Shown here in pieces: positions 35,701-46,039 of a DNA stretch of 64,000 nucleotides. The translations under genes were made by a program, and so were the position numbers. Location: NCBI GenBank assembly GCA_942159475.1, contig OW804099.1, forward strand, positions 9,005,954-9,069,953, written 5' to 3'. Source of the stretch: Sthenelais limicola. Lineage: Eukaryota > Annelida > Polychaeta > Phyllodocida > Sigalionidae. A model generated the notes under the pieces. That model saw nothing but the letters and a program-made list of their open reading frames with translations. It had not been told where the DNA came from and ran no database searches. Within the stretch, counting starts at the first letter, position 1, and each line of letters opens with the position of its first letter.

Positions 35701-36007
35701 ACGGACTGGATCCCTTAGGAGGCATATGAGAACACACACTGGTGAAAAACCTTATAAATGTACTGTGTGTGACTATAGGGCAGCAGAGGCTGGACGCCTA
35801 ACGCAACACATGAGAACACATACTGGGGAAAAGCCTTATGTATGTACTATGTGTGACTATAAGGCAGCACAGTATGGAGGCCTGAATGACCACATGAGGA
35901 CACACACTGGTGAAAAGCCTTATAAATGTACAGAGTGTGACTATAGGGCAGCACAGTCCGCACACTTGATGATGCACATGAGAACACATTCTAGAGAAAA
36001 ACCATAA
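32717..36007 (+). CDS. ZNF-C: C2H2 zinc-finger protein, 26 full fingers
   Basis: Open frame of 1096 residues with the same start context as its paralogs. Residues 1-346 form the repeat domain: a short first unit, six 32-residue units, a short unit (GEKLLRETIL), three more units and a second copy of the short unit, i.e. the end of the domain has been duplicated. From about residue 351 come 26 full fingers and one truncated finger that has lost its cysteine half ([16 protein letters not shown]). Finger 2 lacks its first Cys and first His; one later finger (HKYTEC) also lacks a Cys. The TGEKP linkers are mostly intact (variants TGVKL, TEEKP, TGIKP). It ends SREKP with the same TAA origin as ZNF-A and ZNF-D. 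Relict finger and tail sequence follow to about 36050. Probably a nuclear DNA-binding protein; no effector domain seen. Confidence 0.85.
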   Translation: METEQAANATSVTHTGETGQAANATSVTSAPSLLMSEGMMHHSMTHTGETGQAANATSVTSAPSLLMSEGMMHHSVTHTGETGQAGNATSVTSAPSLLMSESMMHHSVTHTGETGQAANATSVTSVPSLLMSEGMMHHSVTHTSETGQAANATSVTSVPSLLMSEGMVHHSVTHTSETGQAGNATSVTSIPSLLMSEGMMHHSVTHTGEKLLRETILMSEGMVHHSVTHIGETRQAANATSVTSVPSLLMSEGMVHHSVTHTSETGQAANATSVTSVPSLLMSEGMVHHSVTHTSETGQAGNATSVTSVPSLLMSEGMMHHSVTHTGEKLLRETILMSEGMVHHSVTHTVKKLHKCRKCVKGFKQTHCLEKHLLTHSANRKYKYTECDYRAARAGSLKVRMRKHTGKKSYECTVCDYRAALAGALKKHMKTHTGEKPHECTVCDYRAAQAGKLKLHMRKHTGEKPYGCTECDFRAANSKYLKRHMRTHTGEKPYKCTDCDYRTAQTGDLREHMRKHTGEKPHQCTECDFRTARLGTLKKHMRRHTGEKPYKCTVCDFRTAHAKVLRRHMTRHTGEKPFKCTECDYRATEVGRLRKHMGVHTGEKLYLCDVCGYRAAQDGALRKHMSTHTGVKLHQCTECDYRAAQAGDLRLHMRTHTGEKPYKCTECDYRAACAGALKIHMRTHTGEKPYTCTECDYSAAHVGTLNRHMSTHTGVKPYECTECDYRAARAGNLKIHMATHTGEKPYKCTECDYRAGTAAHLRDHMRTHTGEKPYKCTECDYKTAYAGHLKKHMRTHTGEKPHKCTECDYRAVQAGSLKQHMRTHTEEKPHKYTECDYRAANTGALKQHMRTHTGIKPHKCTECDYKTAKAGHLKDHMRTHTGEKPYKCTECDYRAARAGSLKDHMRTHTGEKPYKCTECDYRTAHAGALRTHIRAHTVPIPGHLREHMKTHTGEKPHKCTECDFRASHAGDLQIHMRTHTGEKPYKCTECDYQAARTGSLRRHMRTHTGEKPYKCTVCDYRAAEAGRLTQHMRTHTGEKPYVCTMCDYKAAQYGGLNDHMRTHTGEKPYKCTECDYRAAQSAHLMMHMRTHSREKP

Positions 36008-36159
36008 TGTACTGAGTGCGACTATAGGGCAGCACCCGAGGAGTCACATAATTACACACGCGTCTTTCACATTGAAGAATATTTATGTGTCAGGAAATTT
36101 GCTTGCTGCTAGTGAAAACCTATGTATTGCCGTTTTTGGTATTTTCTATTTTTGATTAA

Positions 36160-36520
36160 CAACCTGGGCAAGGGAATGAAGGAAAAGATGCAACAGACTT
36201 GGAATAAGGCTCTCAGACTGGTTTGGGGGAAATCTGTTCCCACTGCCGAGCTGGGAGGACTATTGAGTTTGTTGAATCTAAGTGAAAGATTGCCAGTCTG
36301 AAATTAAACTTTGATCGGCTAACTAGCTATGAAAAGGTGGCGAATACTGGAGTTGTGCTCAGAAACAGAGGTTGAAATGTCCTAAAGATAAGTAGAGCCA
36401 AGAAAGAGAAACTTAGAGGAAGTGTCTACTACAAAGAAAAAAAGTTATTGAACTCCCTTCCAGCCAATGTAAGAAGAGAACGGGATAGAGAGACTTGTAT
36501 TCTGAGACTAAGGGAATGAA
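36160..36520 (+). pseudogene. LINE C-terminal fragment
   Basis: Degenerate reading: NLGKGMKEKMQQTWNKALRL, then a LLSLLNLSERL segment, then VVLRNRG and LLNSLPANVRRERDRE. It is the same family as the minus-strand fragment at 46040-46826 (WNKRLRLAFG, LALRNRQ, WNSLPGDLR). Stops and frame changes are present. Confidence 0.7.
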
Positions 36521-36529
36521 TGGCTCTCA

Positions 36530-37311
36530 GAGCCTAAGATGATGAGACACTTTGATTTGTGATGATTTGTGTTTGAATTTATATTTGTTATTATTGTATA
36601 ATTATATTATAAGATTATGAATTGTATGGTAATATTGGCAATAAGGTAGACCATTAATTGCAGAATTTGTAGGCCATAAGTTTAGTTATGTAATCTCCTA
36701 TTTATGGGTTTCTGAGGTGATTTTCAATGGTGTTTGTACTTTGTTTATTCTTTAGTTCTGAGATCAGGACAGAAATCCCTACATTAAAAACACACTTAAA
36801 ACAATAATTAGGAGAGTGCTTTGAGTATGTAACTGATGCCAGAAAACAAACTGAGTAAAATAAGGCACTCGAGATAGTCTTTTTAGGATTGTAGAGTAGG
36901 GAAGTCAATAAACATATTACATCATAAATGAAAGATATGACATGTTTTAGATAATATTTCATTTTCATATTGCTTTCTTTTTTATAAAAGACAATGCCTA
37001 AAAACATTTGTGGTGGATAGTGCATACTCTTAAATATCTATTTGTATTGATCTCATTCTGATTTTTATCCCTTAACCGCGCTTTCTATATAAAATCAATG
37101 GCACCAAGACGGCTGGACCTGTTCACAAGGGATTTATTCATGAGAATTAGTGAGCATGACACAATCCTGCCTAAGTCTGAGGGTCTCCCTGGCCAGCCAG
37201 GAGCCCAATACCACCCGTGTCTCAGGCAAGGTTTGGTGAACATCCACACAAGCCAAAGAAGAGTAGCTAACAGTAAGTTACAACCCAGGCTGAATCACAA
37301 TATTAGGCCCT
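36530..37311. other. Intergenic, no gene seen
   Basis: AT-rich sequence with no recognisable coding region. A 71-codon open frame at 37098-37313 starting MAPRRLDLF has no recognised similarity and runs into the satellite. Confidence 0.4.
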
Positions 37312-38045
37312 AGGTTAACATGTTAGACATGTTTAACATGTGAGCCCTAGGTAAACATGTTAGACATGTTTAACATGTAAGCCCTAGGTTAACATGTTTA
37401 ACATGTGAGCGCTAGGTTAACATGTTAGACATGTTTAACATGTAAGCCCTAGGTTAACATGTTAGACATGTTTAACATGTAAGCCCTAGGTTAACATGTT
37501 AGACATGTTTAACACTTGAGCACTAGGTTAACATGTTAGACATGTTTAACATGTGAGCCCTAGGTTAACATGTTAGACATGTTTAACATGTGAGCCCTAG
37601 GTTAACATGTTAGACATGTTTAACATGTAAGCCCTAGATTAACATGTTTAACATGTGAGCGCTAGGTTAACATGTTAGACATGTTTAACATGTAAGCCCT
37701 AGGTTAACATGTTAGACATGTTTAACATGTGAGCCCTAGGTTAACATGTTTAACATGTGAGCCCTAGGTTAACATGTAAGCCCTAGGTTAACATGTTTGA
37801 GATGTTTAACATGTAAGCCCTAGGTTAACATCTTAGACATGTTTAACATGTAAGCCCTAGGTTAACATCTTAGACATGTTTAACATGAAAGCTCTAGGTT
37901 AACATGTTAGACATGTTTAACATGTAAGCCCTAGGTTAACATGTTTAACATGTGAGCCCTAGGTTAACATGTTAGACATGTTTAACATGTGAGCCCTAGG
38001 TTAACATGTTAGACATGTTCAACATGTAAGCCCTAGGTTAACATT
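37312..38045. repeat. 37-bp palindromic satellite, about 20 units
   Basis: Unit TAAGCCCTAGGTTAACATGT plus TAGACATGTTTAACATG, with some units shortened by loss of the TTAGACATG part. Same family as 3786-4015. Confidence 0.9.
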
Positions 38046-39420
38046 TGACCGACATCAAGTATTTTTCAGATTGTGGAGTTATTGATTACAATCATTACAT
38101 TATCTGCTACTTTGAAAAGAACAAGAGAGGATCCCATGTTAAAACCACCTTCTCAGCCAGATCTTACATTAATCTCTCCCAACCTTTAGTTTACCGCAAA
38201 CCTGAGTTAATTGGAAACTGGGCTGACCTATATAACCTTGATGACCCTAACAAAGCCGGGACTTTCTTCATCATAAATTGCTCAAAATCACTAATCTAGT
38301 AATCACTAGTCTCTGCCCCAGAATGAAATTCCCATCCAAAAAAGGCCAAACCCCCCTGGTATACCAATGATAAATCTTGCCCATAACAGAGACTTTTACC
38401 TCAAAAAATTCAGAAAACGGCATGAGGAAGAATCAACACTTTAGGAACCTAGCCAATTCTCAGACACAGAAGGCCAGAAGTAACTTTTTTAAAGACCAAC
38501 TTGACCGACATAAATACAACTATGACAAATGTTGGCAAATTCTTAATAACTACTTACTTGCCTTTCAGGAATAATTCCTCCACTATTAATGAAATAATAA
38601 ATCCTGACACCATGTCTATGGCATATGCCAAGGAGGTACCCACCATCATTAACAATTTCTTCACCAATATTCCCTCTAATATTGTCAGCCAATTGCCGCC
38701 AAGTTATAATTCCGGCAGATTAGATGACTTGGATGCCTTTCTTCCCCCGCAGGAGACTCGCGAATATACTCCCTTAAACATTATTGACCATCTATCCCCA
38801 CACAAATCATTGCAACTATACACCCTTAAACATTATTGACCATCTATCCACACACACACATTGCAACTATACACCCTTACACATTATTGACCATCTATCC
38901 ACACACACACATTGCAACTATACACCCTTAAACATTATTGACCATCTATCCACACACACACATTGCAACTATACACCCTTAAACATTATTGACCATCTAT
39001 CCACACACACACATTGCAACTATACACCCTTAAACATTATTGACCATCTATCCACACACACACATTGCAACTATACACCCTTAAACATTATTGACCATCT
39101 ATCCACACACACACATTGCAACTATACACCCTTAAACATTATTGACCATCTATCCCCACACAAATCATTGCAACTATACACCCTTAAACATTATTGACCA
39201 TCTATCCCCACACACACATTGCAACTATACACCCTTAAACATTATTGACCATCTATCCACACACACACATTGCAACTATACACCCTTAAACATTATTGAC
39301 CATCTATCCACACAGACATCATTGCAAAAGGTATTATGCCCACAAGATGGAAATTGGCCACGGTGATTCCCATTCCTAAGAAGGGCAATGCTAAATATGT
39401 ACCCAACTCAGACCTATCTC
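38046..39420 (+). pseudogene. LINE fragment (linker to RT start) split by a minisatellite
   Basis: Segments PELIGNWADLYNLDDPNKAG, FLKKFRK-like and ARSNFFKDQLDRHKYNYDKC, with W-Q-I-L-N-N, then VPTIINNFFTNIPSNIV, correspond to the linker between the endonuclease and RT of CR1/jockey-like LINEs. After a 51-bp repeat array, GIMPTRWKLATVIPIPKKGN matches the start of an RT domain. Several stops are present. Confidence 0.7.
38766..39320 (+). repeat. 51-bp in-frame minisatellite inside LINE coding sequence
   Basis: About 11 units coding the 17 residues LNIIDHLSTHTHCNYTP (variant with PHKSLQL). Each unit contains (CA)n. The first copy is continuous with the LINE reading frame, so the array grew inside the old coding sequence. 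Confidence 0.85.
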
Positions 39421-39429
39421 TCTAACCAA

Positions 39430-40060
39430 TAAGTAAGACTGTAATCTTCATATTAATTGTCATGTTTGAAATATCTGAAGTCGCATATTGCTAGTTAAAT
39501 CAATGATCCTAATGTATCTAGACTATGGTAATGTATGGTAATGTCTGTTACCTTTGTTGTAATAAAACTTTACTTAAGCTACAAACCTTACAGAGTAAGG
39601 CCTTACAATTCACGTTAGACATCATAGCTGTGACCTTCTACACCGGGACGCAAATGCGATGACAGTGAAAGATATATTTATTTCAATAATGCAAAATCCC
39701 TTCATGAACAACTGCATCTATGTTGTGTTGAGTGGATTCCTAATCGAATACCTAATGAGAATTATAGGTATCGCAAAAACTAACAGCTTAATTTTGAGGT
39801 TGACCGGCCATTTAGTACTGCCTTCTCCAACTCACTGGTATATGCCGGAATTCTCTCCTGGAACAGACTTAACGATAATCTTAAATCAATCCCCTTGTAA
39901 ACTGAAATAACTGAACAGACATTTTGTATCTCATACCGAATATGTAGACGGTATATGTAGAAAACAATGTACCAAGGTAGACCAATCTTAGCGTTATGGG
40001 GACATAGTAGTTAGTAGTTTTTTATCAATAAAAGTAAAAGTAACTTTGGGTTTCTTGGAA
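39430..40060 (+). pseudogene. LINE 3'-terminal fragment
   Basis: A LLKLQTLQSKALQFTL-like segment and a decayed C-terminus, ending in an A-rich tail region near 40030. Closely related to 45170-45580. Confidence 0.6.
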
Positions 40061-40125
40061 GAACTGTGAGGGCACAGAAAGTTTATTATCCTTTTTCTAT
40101 TGTAACTGTTCATGGAGGAAATAAA

Positions 40126-40730
40126 AGCATGTCCCATTCACCCTCTACTCTGGCCCCAGTCTACCAGTCAGCCTGTCCCATTCACCCTCTACTCTGGCCC
40201 CAGTCTACCAGTCAGCATGTCCCATTCACCCTCTACTCTGGCCCCAGTCTACCAGTCAGCATGTCCCATCCCCCTCTACTCTGGCCCCAGTCTACCAGTC
40301 AGCATGTCCCATTCACCCTCTACTCTGGCCCCAGTCTACCAGTCAGCATGTCCCATTCCCCTCTACTCTGGCTCCAGTCTACCAGTCAGCATGTCCCATT
40401 CCCCTCTACTCTGGCTCCAGTCTACCAGTCAGCATATCCCATTCCCCTCTACTCTGGCTCCAGTCTACCAGTCAGCATGTCCCATTCCCCTCTACTCTGG
40501 CTCCAGTCTACCAGTCAGCATGTCCCATCCCCCTCTACTCTGGCTCCAATCTACCAGTCAGCATGTCCCATCCCCCTCTACTCTGGCTCCAGTCTACCAG
40601 TCAGCATGTCCCATTCCCCTCTACTCTGGCCCCAGTCTACCAGTCAGCATGTCCCATCCCCCTCTACTCTGGCCCCAGTCTACCAGTCAGCATGTCCCAT
40701 CCCCCTCTACTCTGGCCCCAGTCTAGACAT
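40126..40730. repeat. 43/44-bp minisatellite, about 14 units
   Basis: Unit contains CATGTCCCATTCCCCTCTAC and TCTGGCCCCAGTCTACCAGT. Long open frames across it are repeat artefacts. Confidence 0.9.
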
Positions 40731-40805
40731 GGGTCAATCTCCCAATTAGAATCTTTATCAATGTTTGGGAAATGCTTCTGGTGGTACAATGTTTAGTTTC
40801 GTCAA

Positions 40806-40920
40806 GTACTGATGTTTATTGTGACAAATGTAACTGATATTAACTATTGTTTACAGTTAGAATATTTACATATTTGCAGAACTGGACGTGGAACTGGTGC
40901 ATTCATAATTAGATGTTATC
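40806..40920 (+). promoter_or_regulatory. Short conserved leader of ZNF-D
   Basis: Only the last 115 bp of the family's 5' region are present: from about TACTGATGTTTATTGTGAC through the acceptor-like TTGTTTACAG and the in-frame TAA to the ATG. Homology with the other genes stops just upstream, so the promoter is either within this short block, farther away on an upstream exon, or missing. Confidence 0.5.
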
Positions 40921-43900
40921 ATGGAGACAGCACAGGCAGCAAATGCTACAAGTGTGACTCATACAGGAGAGACAGGACAGGCAGCAAATGTTACAAGTGT
41001 GACTAGTGCACCTTCTCTACTGATGTCAGAAGGCATGGTGCATCACAGTGTGACTCATACAGAAGAGACAGGACAGGCAGCAAATGCTACAAGTGTGACT
41101 AGTGTACCTTCTCTACTGATGTCAGAAGGCATGATGCATCACAGTGTGACTCATACAGGGGAGACAGGACAGGCAGCAAATGCTACAAGTGTGACTAGTG
41201 CACCTTCTCTACTGATGTCAGAAGGCATGGTGCATCACAGTGTGACTCATATAGGGGAGACAGGACAGGCAGCAAATGCTACAAGTGTGACTAGAGTACC
41301 TTCTCTACTGATGTCAGAAGGCATGGTGCATCACTGTGTGACTCATACAGGAGAGACAGGACAGGCAGCAAATGTTACAAGTGTGACTAGTGCACCTTCT
41401 TTACTGATGTCAGAAGGCATGATACATCACAGTGTGACTCATATAGGGGAGACAGGACAGGCAGCAAATGCTACAAGTGTGACTAGAGTACCTTCTCTAC
41501 TGATGTCAGAAGGCATGGTGCATCACAGTGTGACTCATACAGGGGAGACAGCACAGGCAGCAAATGCTACAAGTGTGACTAGTGCACCTTCTCTACTGAT
41601 GTCAGAAGGCATGATGCATCACAGTGTGACTCATACAGGGGAGACAGGACAGGCAGCAAATGCTACAAGTGTGACTAGTGCACCTTCTCTACTGATGTCA
41701 GAAGGCATGATGCATCACAGTGTGACTCATACAGGGGAGACAGGACAGGCAGCAAATGCTACAAGTGTGACTTGTGTACCTTCTCTACTGATGTCAGAAG
41801 ATATGATGCATCACAGTGTGACTCATACAGAAGAGGCAGGACAGGCAGGAAATGCTACAAGTGTGACTAGTGCACCTTCTCTACTGATGTCAGAATGCAT
41901 GGTGCATCACAACGTGACTCATACAGGGGAGAAACTACTGAGGGAAACTATACTGATGTCAGAAGGTATGGTGCATCACAGTGTGACTCATACAGTTAAG
42001 AAACTACACAAGTGTAGGAAGTGTGTTAAAGGGTTTAAACAGACACATTGTTTAGAGAAACATTTGCTCACACACAGTGCTGATAGGAAATGTAAACATA
42101 CTGAGTGTGACTATAGGACAACACAGACTAGTAAGATAAAGAAACACATGAGAACACATACCCAGAAAAGCCCTCAGAAATGTACTGAGTGTGACTATAT
42201 GTCACCAAGAGTGGGACAGCTGAAGAGGCACATGAAAATACATACTGGGGAAAAGCCCTATAAGTGTACTGAGTGTGACTTTAGGACAGCACATGCTAGC
42301 GGACTGAGGAGGCACATGACAAGGCATACTGGGGAAAAACCTTTTAAATGTACTGAGTGTGACTATAGGGCAGCAGAGGCTGGAACCCTGAGGAATCACA
42401 TGGGCGTACATACAAGTGAGAAGCTTTATTTATGTGATGAGTGTGGCTATAGGGCAGCACAGGGTAGAACCCTGAGGCAACACATGAGAAGACATAGTGA
42501 AGGGAAGCTCTATCAATGCACAGAGTGTGACTATAGGACAGCAGTGGCTGCGACCCTGAAGCTACATAGGAGGAGACACACTGGTGAAAAACCTTATAAA
42601 TGTACTGAGTGTGACTATAGGACAGCACAAGCTGGAGGCCTGAGGTTACACATGAGAACACACACTGGGGAAAAGCCATATAAATGTACTGAGTGTGACT
42701 ATAGGGCAGTACAGGCTAGAGCATTGAAGATACATATGACAAGCCATACTGGGGAAAAGCCTCATAAATGTACTGAGTGTGACTTTAGGACAGCATGGGC
42801 TGGAGCACTGAAGATACACATGACAACACACACTGGGGAAAAGCCTCATAAATGTACTGTGTGTGACTTTAGGACAGCATGGGCTGGAACCCTGAAGATA
42901 CACATGACAACCCATACTGGGGAAAAGCCTTATAAATGTACTGTGTGTGACTATAGGTCAGCACAGTCTGTAGTCCTGAGGAGACACATGAGAAGACATA
43001 CTGGGGAAAAGCCTTATAAATGTACTGAGTGTGACTATAGGACAGCACGGGCTGGAACCCTGAGGCAACACATGAGAACACACACTGGGGAAAAACCCTA
43101 TACATGTACTGAGTGTGACTATAGGACAGCAGTTACTCATGACCTGAGGAGACACATGGAAACACATACTGGGGAGAAGTCCTTTAAATGTACTGTGTGT
43201 GACTTTAGGACATCTTATGCTGCAACCCTGAGGGATCACATGAGGAAACATACTGGGGAGAAGCTCACACACAGTGCTGATAGGAAATATAAATGTACTG
43301 AGTGTGACTATAGGACAGCAAAGGCTTCAAACCTAAAGATACATCAGAGGAAACACACTGGAGAAAAGCCCTATGAATGTACCAAGTGTGACTACAGGGC
43401 AGCGCAGGCTATAAACCTGAAGCATCACATGTGTACACATACTGGGGAAAAGCCTTATGAATGTACTGAGTGTGACTATAGGTCAGCACAGGCGGGACAC
43501 CTGAAGCAACACATGAGGAAACATACTAACAAAGATGCCGGAGGAAAGCCCTATAAATGTACTGTGTGTGACTTTAGGGCAGCAGAGGCTACAGGGCTGA
43601 AGTATCACATGCGGAAACACACTGGAGAAAAGCCATATGCATGTACTGAGTGTGACTTTAGGGCAGCACATGCTGGAGGGCTAAAATATCACATGCGTAA
43701 ACACACTGGAGAAAAGCCATATAGGTGTACTGAGTGTGACTATAGGACAGCACAGGCTGGAGGGCTGAAGTATCACATGAGAACCCACACTGGAGAAAAG
43801 CCTCATAAATGTCCTGAGTGTGACTATAGGGCAACACAGGCTGTAAAACTGAAGAATCACATGCGTAAACACACTGGAGAAAAGCCATATGGGTGTACTG

Positions 43901-44394
43901 AGTGTGACTTTAGGGCCACAGATTCTCAATACCTGAAGAGACACATGAGAACACATACTGGGGAAAAGCCTTATAAATGCACTGAGTGTGACTTTAGGGC
44001 ATCAAATGCTGGAGATCTGCAGATACACATGAGAACACATACTGGTGAAAAACCTCATAAATGTACTGAGTGTGACTTCAGGACAGCACGGTTGGGAACC
44101 CTGAAGAGGCATATGAGAAGGCATACTGGGGAAAAGCCCTATAAATGTACTGTGTGTGACTATAGTACTGCAGCATTTGAATCCTTGAGGGTACACATGA
44201 GAACACATACTGGGGAAAAGCCTTATGAATGCACTATGTGTGACTATAGGGCGGCACGGCGTGGAAGCCTGAGGGATCACATGAAAACACACACTGGGGA
44301 AAAGCCTTATGCATGTACTGAGTGTGACTATAGGGCGGCCCAGTCCGCACACCTGATGATGCACATGAGAACCCATGCTAGAGAAAAACCTTAA
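40921..44394 (+). CDS. ZNF-D: C2H2 zinc-finger protein, 28 fingers
   Basis: Open frame of 1157 residues. Residues 1-355: a short first unit, ten 32-residue repeat units and the short GEKLLRETIL unit, the same layout as ZNF-A. From residue 356: 28 fingers. Finger 1 is the family-specific CRKC/GFKQTH finger; finger 2 has KCKHTEC in place of the normal first cysteine spacing; fingers 2-3 have irregular linkers (TQKSPQ). Unusual linkers occur after finger 15 (GEKLTHSADR, a copy of the spacer after finger 1) and finger 18 (TNKDAGGKP). The finger order differs more from ZNF-B and ZNF-C than those two do from each other. It ends AREKP by the shared TAA. Predicted sequence-specific DNA-binding nuclear protein. 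Confidence 0.85.
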   Translation: METAQAANATSVTHTGETGQAANVTSVTSAPSLLMSEGMVHHSVTHTEETGQAANATSVTSVPSLLMSEGMMHHSVTHTGETGQAANATSVTSAPSLLMSEGMVHHSVTHIGETGQAANATSVTRVPSLLMSEGMVHHCVTHTGETGQAANVTSVTSAPSLLMSEGMIHHSVTHIGETGQAANATSVTRVPSLLMSEGMVHHSVTHTGETAQAANATSVTSAPSLLMSEGMMHHSVTHTGETGQAANATSVTSAPSLLMSEGMMHHSVTHTGETGQAANATSVTCVPSLLMSEDMMHHSVTHTEEAGQAGNATSVTSAPSLLMSECMVHHNVTHTGEKLLRETILMSEGMVHHSVTHTVKKLHKCRKCVKGFKQTHCLEKHLLTHSADRKCKHTECDYRTTQTSKIKKHMRTHTQKSPQKCTECDYMSPRVGQLKRHMKIHTGEKPYKCTECDFRTAHASGLRRHMTRHTGEKPFKCTECDYRAAEAGTLRNHMGVHTSEKLYLCDECGYRAAQGRTLRQHMRRHSEGKLYQCTECDYRTAVAATLKLHRRRHTGEKPYKCTECDYRTAQAGGLRLHMRTHTGEKPYKCTECDYRAVQARALKIHMTSHTGEKPHKCTECDFRTAWAGALKIHMTTHTGEKPHKCTVCDFRTAWAGTLKIHMTTHTGEKPYKCTVCDYRSAQSVVLRRHMRRHTGEKPYKCTECDYRTARAGTLRQHMRTHTGEKPYTCTECDYRTAVTHDLRRHMETHTGEKSFKCTVCDFRTSYAATLRDHMRKHTGEKLTHSADRKYKCTECDYRTAKASNLKIHQRKHTGEKPYECTKCDYRAAQAINLKHHMCTHTGEKPYECTECDYRSAQAGHLKQHMRKHTNKDAGGKPYKCTVCDFRAAEATGLKYHMRKHTGEKPYACTECDFRAAHAGGLKYHMRKHTGEKPYRCTECDYRTAQAGGLKYHMRTHTGEKPHKCPECDYRATQAVKLKNHMRKHTGEKPYGCTECDFRATDSQYLKRHMRTHTGEKPYKCTECDFRASNAGDLQIHMRTHTGEKPHKCTECDFRTARLGTLKRHMRRHTGEKPYKCTVCDYSTAAFESLRVHMRTHTGEKPYECTMCDYRAARRGSLRDHMKTHTGEKPYACTECDYRAAQSAHLMMHMRTHAREKP

Positions 44395-44424
44395 TGTACT
44401 GAGTGTGACTATAGGGCAGCACAG

Positions 44425-44900
44425 ACTTATACATCACCAATGCAATAACTACTGTTTATTGAACTCTAGAGACTTGTACATCAGCCATGCAATAACTACA
44501 GTTTATTGAACTCTAGAGGCTTGTACATCACCCATGCAATAACTACAGTTTATTGAACTCTAGAGGCTTGTACATCACCCATGCAATAACTACAGTTTAT
44601 TGAACTCTAGAGACTTGTACATCAGTCATGCAATAACTACAGTTTATTGAACTCTAGAGACTTGTACATCAGTCATGCAATAACTACAGTTTATTGAACA
44701 CTAGAGACTTGTACATCAGTCATGCAATAACTACAGTTTATTGAACTCTAGAGACTTGTACATCAGCCATGCAATAACTACAGTTTATTGAACTCTAGAG
44801 GCTTGTACATCACCCATGCAATAACTACAGTTTATTGAACTCTAGAGACTTGTACATCACCCATGCAATAACTACAGTTTATTGAACTCTAGAGGCTTGT
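44425..44900. repeat. 47-bp minisatellite 3' of ZNF-D, about 10 units
   Basis: Unit AGACTTGTACATCACCCATG plus CAATAACTACAGTTTATTGA and ACTCTAG. It begins right after relict finger sequence downstream of the ZNF-D stop. Confidence 0.9.
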
Positions 44901-44914
44901 ACAGTTTATTGAAC

Positions 44915-45030
44915 TCTATAGGTACCACAGGGGTCTATACTTGAATCTTTACTGTTTGCCACGGGGTACCACAGGGTACCACAGGGGTATATACTTGAAC
45001 CTTTACTGTTTCCCACAGGGTACCACAGGG
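44915..45030. repeat. Short GGTACCACAGGG direct repeats
   Basis: A few degenerate units with GGTACCACAGGGGT and TACTTGAACCTTTACTGTTT. Confidence 0.6.
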
Positions 45031-45169
45031 GTACCATACTACATGTAAAGTTGGCCTGCTCAACTCTGTGCAGAAGTCTAGGTCTGAGTGTATTGTATTT
45101 ATTTTGTATAGGCTGCTCTTCGACCCTATTCATGCATACACAGTAGCATGGTATATGGTTGATGGTTTG

Positions 45170-45600
45170 GCTAGTTAAATCAGTGATCCTAACATATTTA
45201 GACTACAGTAATGTATGGTAATGTCTGTTACCTTTGTTGTAATAAATCAACTTTACTTAAGCTACAAACCTTACAGAGTAAGGCCTTACGATTCACATTA
45301 AAGAACCTAGATATTATAGCTGTGACCTTCTACACCGGGACGCAAATGCGATGACAGTGAAAGAACATATTTATTTCAATAATGCAAAATCCCTTCATGA
45401 ACAACTGCATCTATGTTGTGTTGAGTGGATTCCTAATCGAATAACTAATGAGAATTATAGGTTTCACAAAAACCACCAGCTTAACTTTGAGGTTGACCAG
45501 CCATTTAGTACTGCCTTCTCCAACTCACTGGCATATGCCAGAATTCTCTTCTGGAAGAGACTTTCTTTTTTTTTTTTTATTCCATTTAAGGCCAAGTCAT
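45170..45600 (+). pseudogene. LINE 3'-terminal fragment, second copy
   Basis: Near-identical to part of 39480-39900 (CTAGTTAAATCA, GACTA.AGTAATGTATGG, ACACCGGGACGCAAATGCG). Ends in a poly(T) run at about 45566-45580. Confidence 0.65.
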
Positions 45601-46039
45601 TAATTTACAAGTACAATAGTTAGAAAAATACACATTTTGTCGTTCACCGATGTTTCTCATACGTTGCCTCAACCTATCAATTTAAGGAGTAAATCCTTTT
45701 ACAGAACAATAAAATTTATGTCAGACCATTCTCTGTTGCTATTAAGTAGCTTACTATTTACTACAGATTAGACTGGTAATGAACCATTATATAATCCTTC
45801 AAATACAATACTCTTATCCACTAAAAACAGGACCATCTAACTGGTCTTTGTCCAAGGACCTTTCGACTCCACATATTCCGTTAATATCGTCATTTAGGTC
45901 ATTTTTACAGTTGTCACCACCTGTCATTAATACATAATAAATCAACTGAAATACACAGACTATCTGTTATCTTATTACTCCGTCACCAACTCGGGTGAGA
46001 TTGAGACTATTACCATGACCAATACAATCTTCAGTGATT

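Noticed and set aside
40066..40796. Ser/Pro/Leu-rich open frames
   Set aside because: Products of the 43/44-bp minisatellite.
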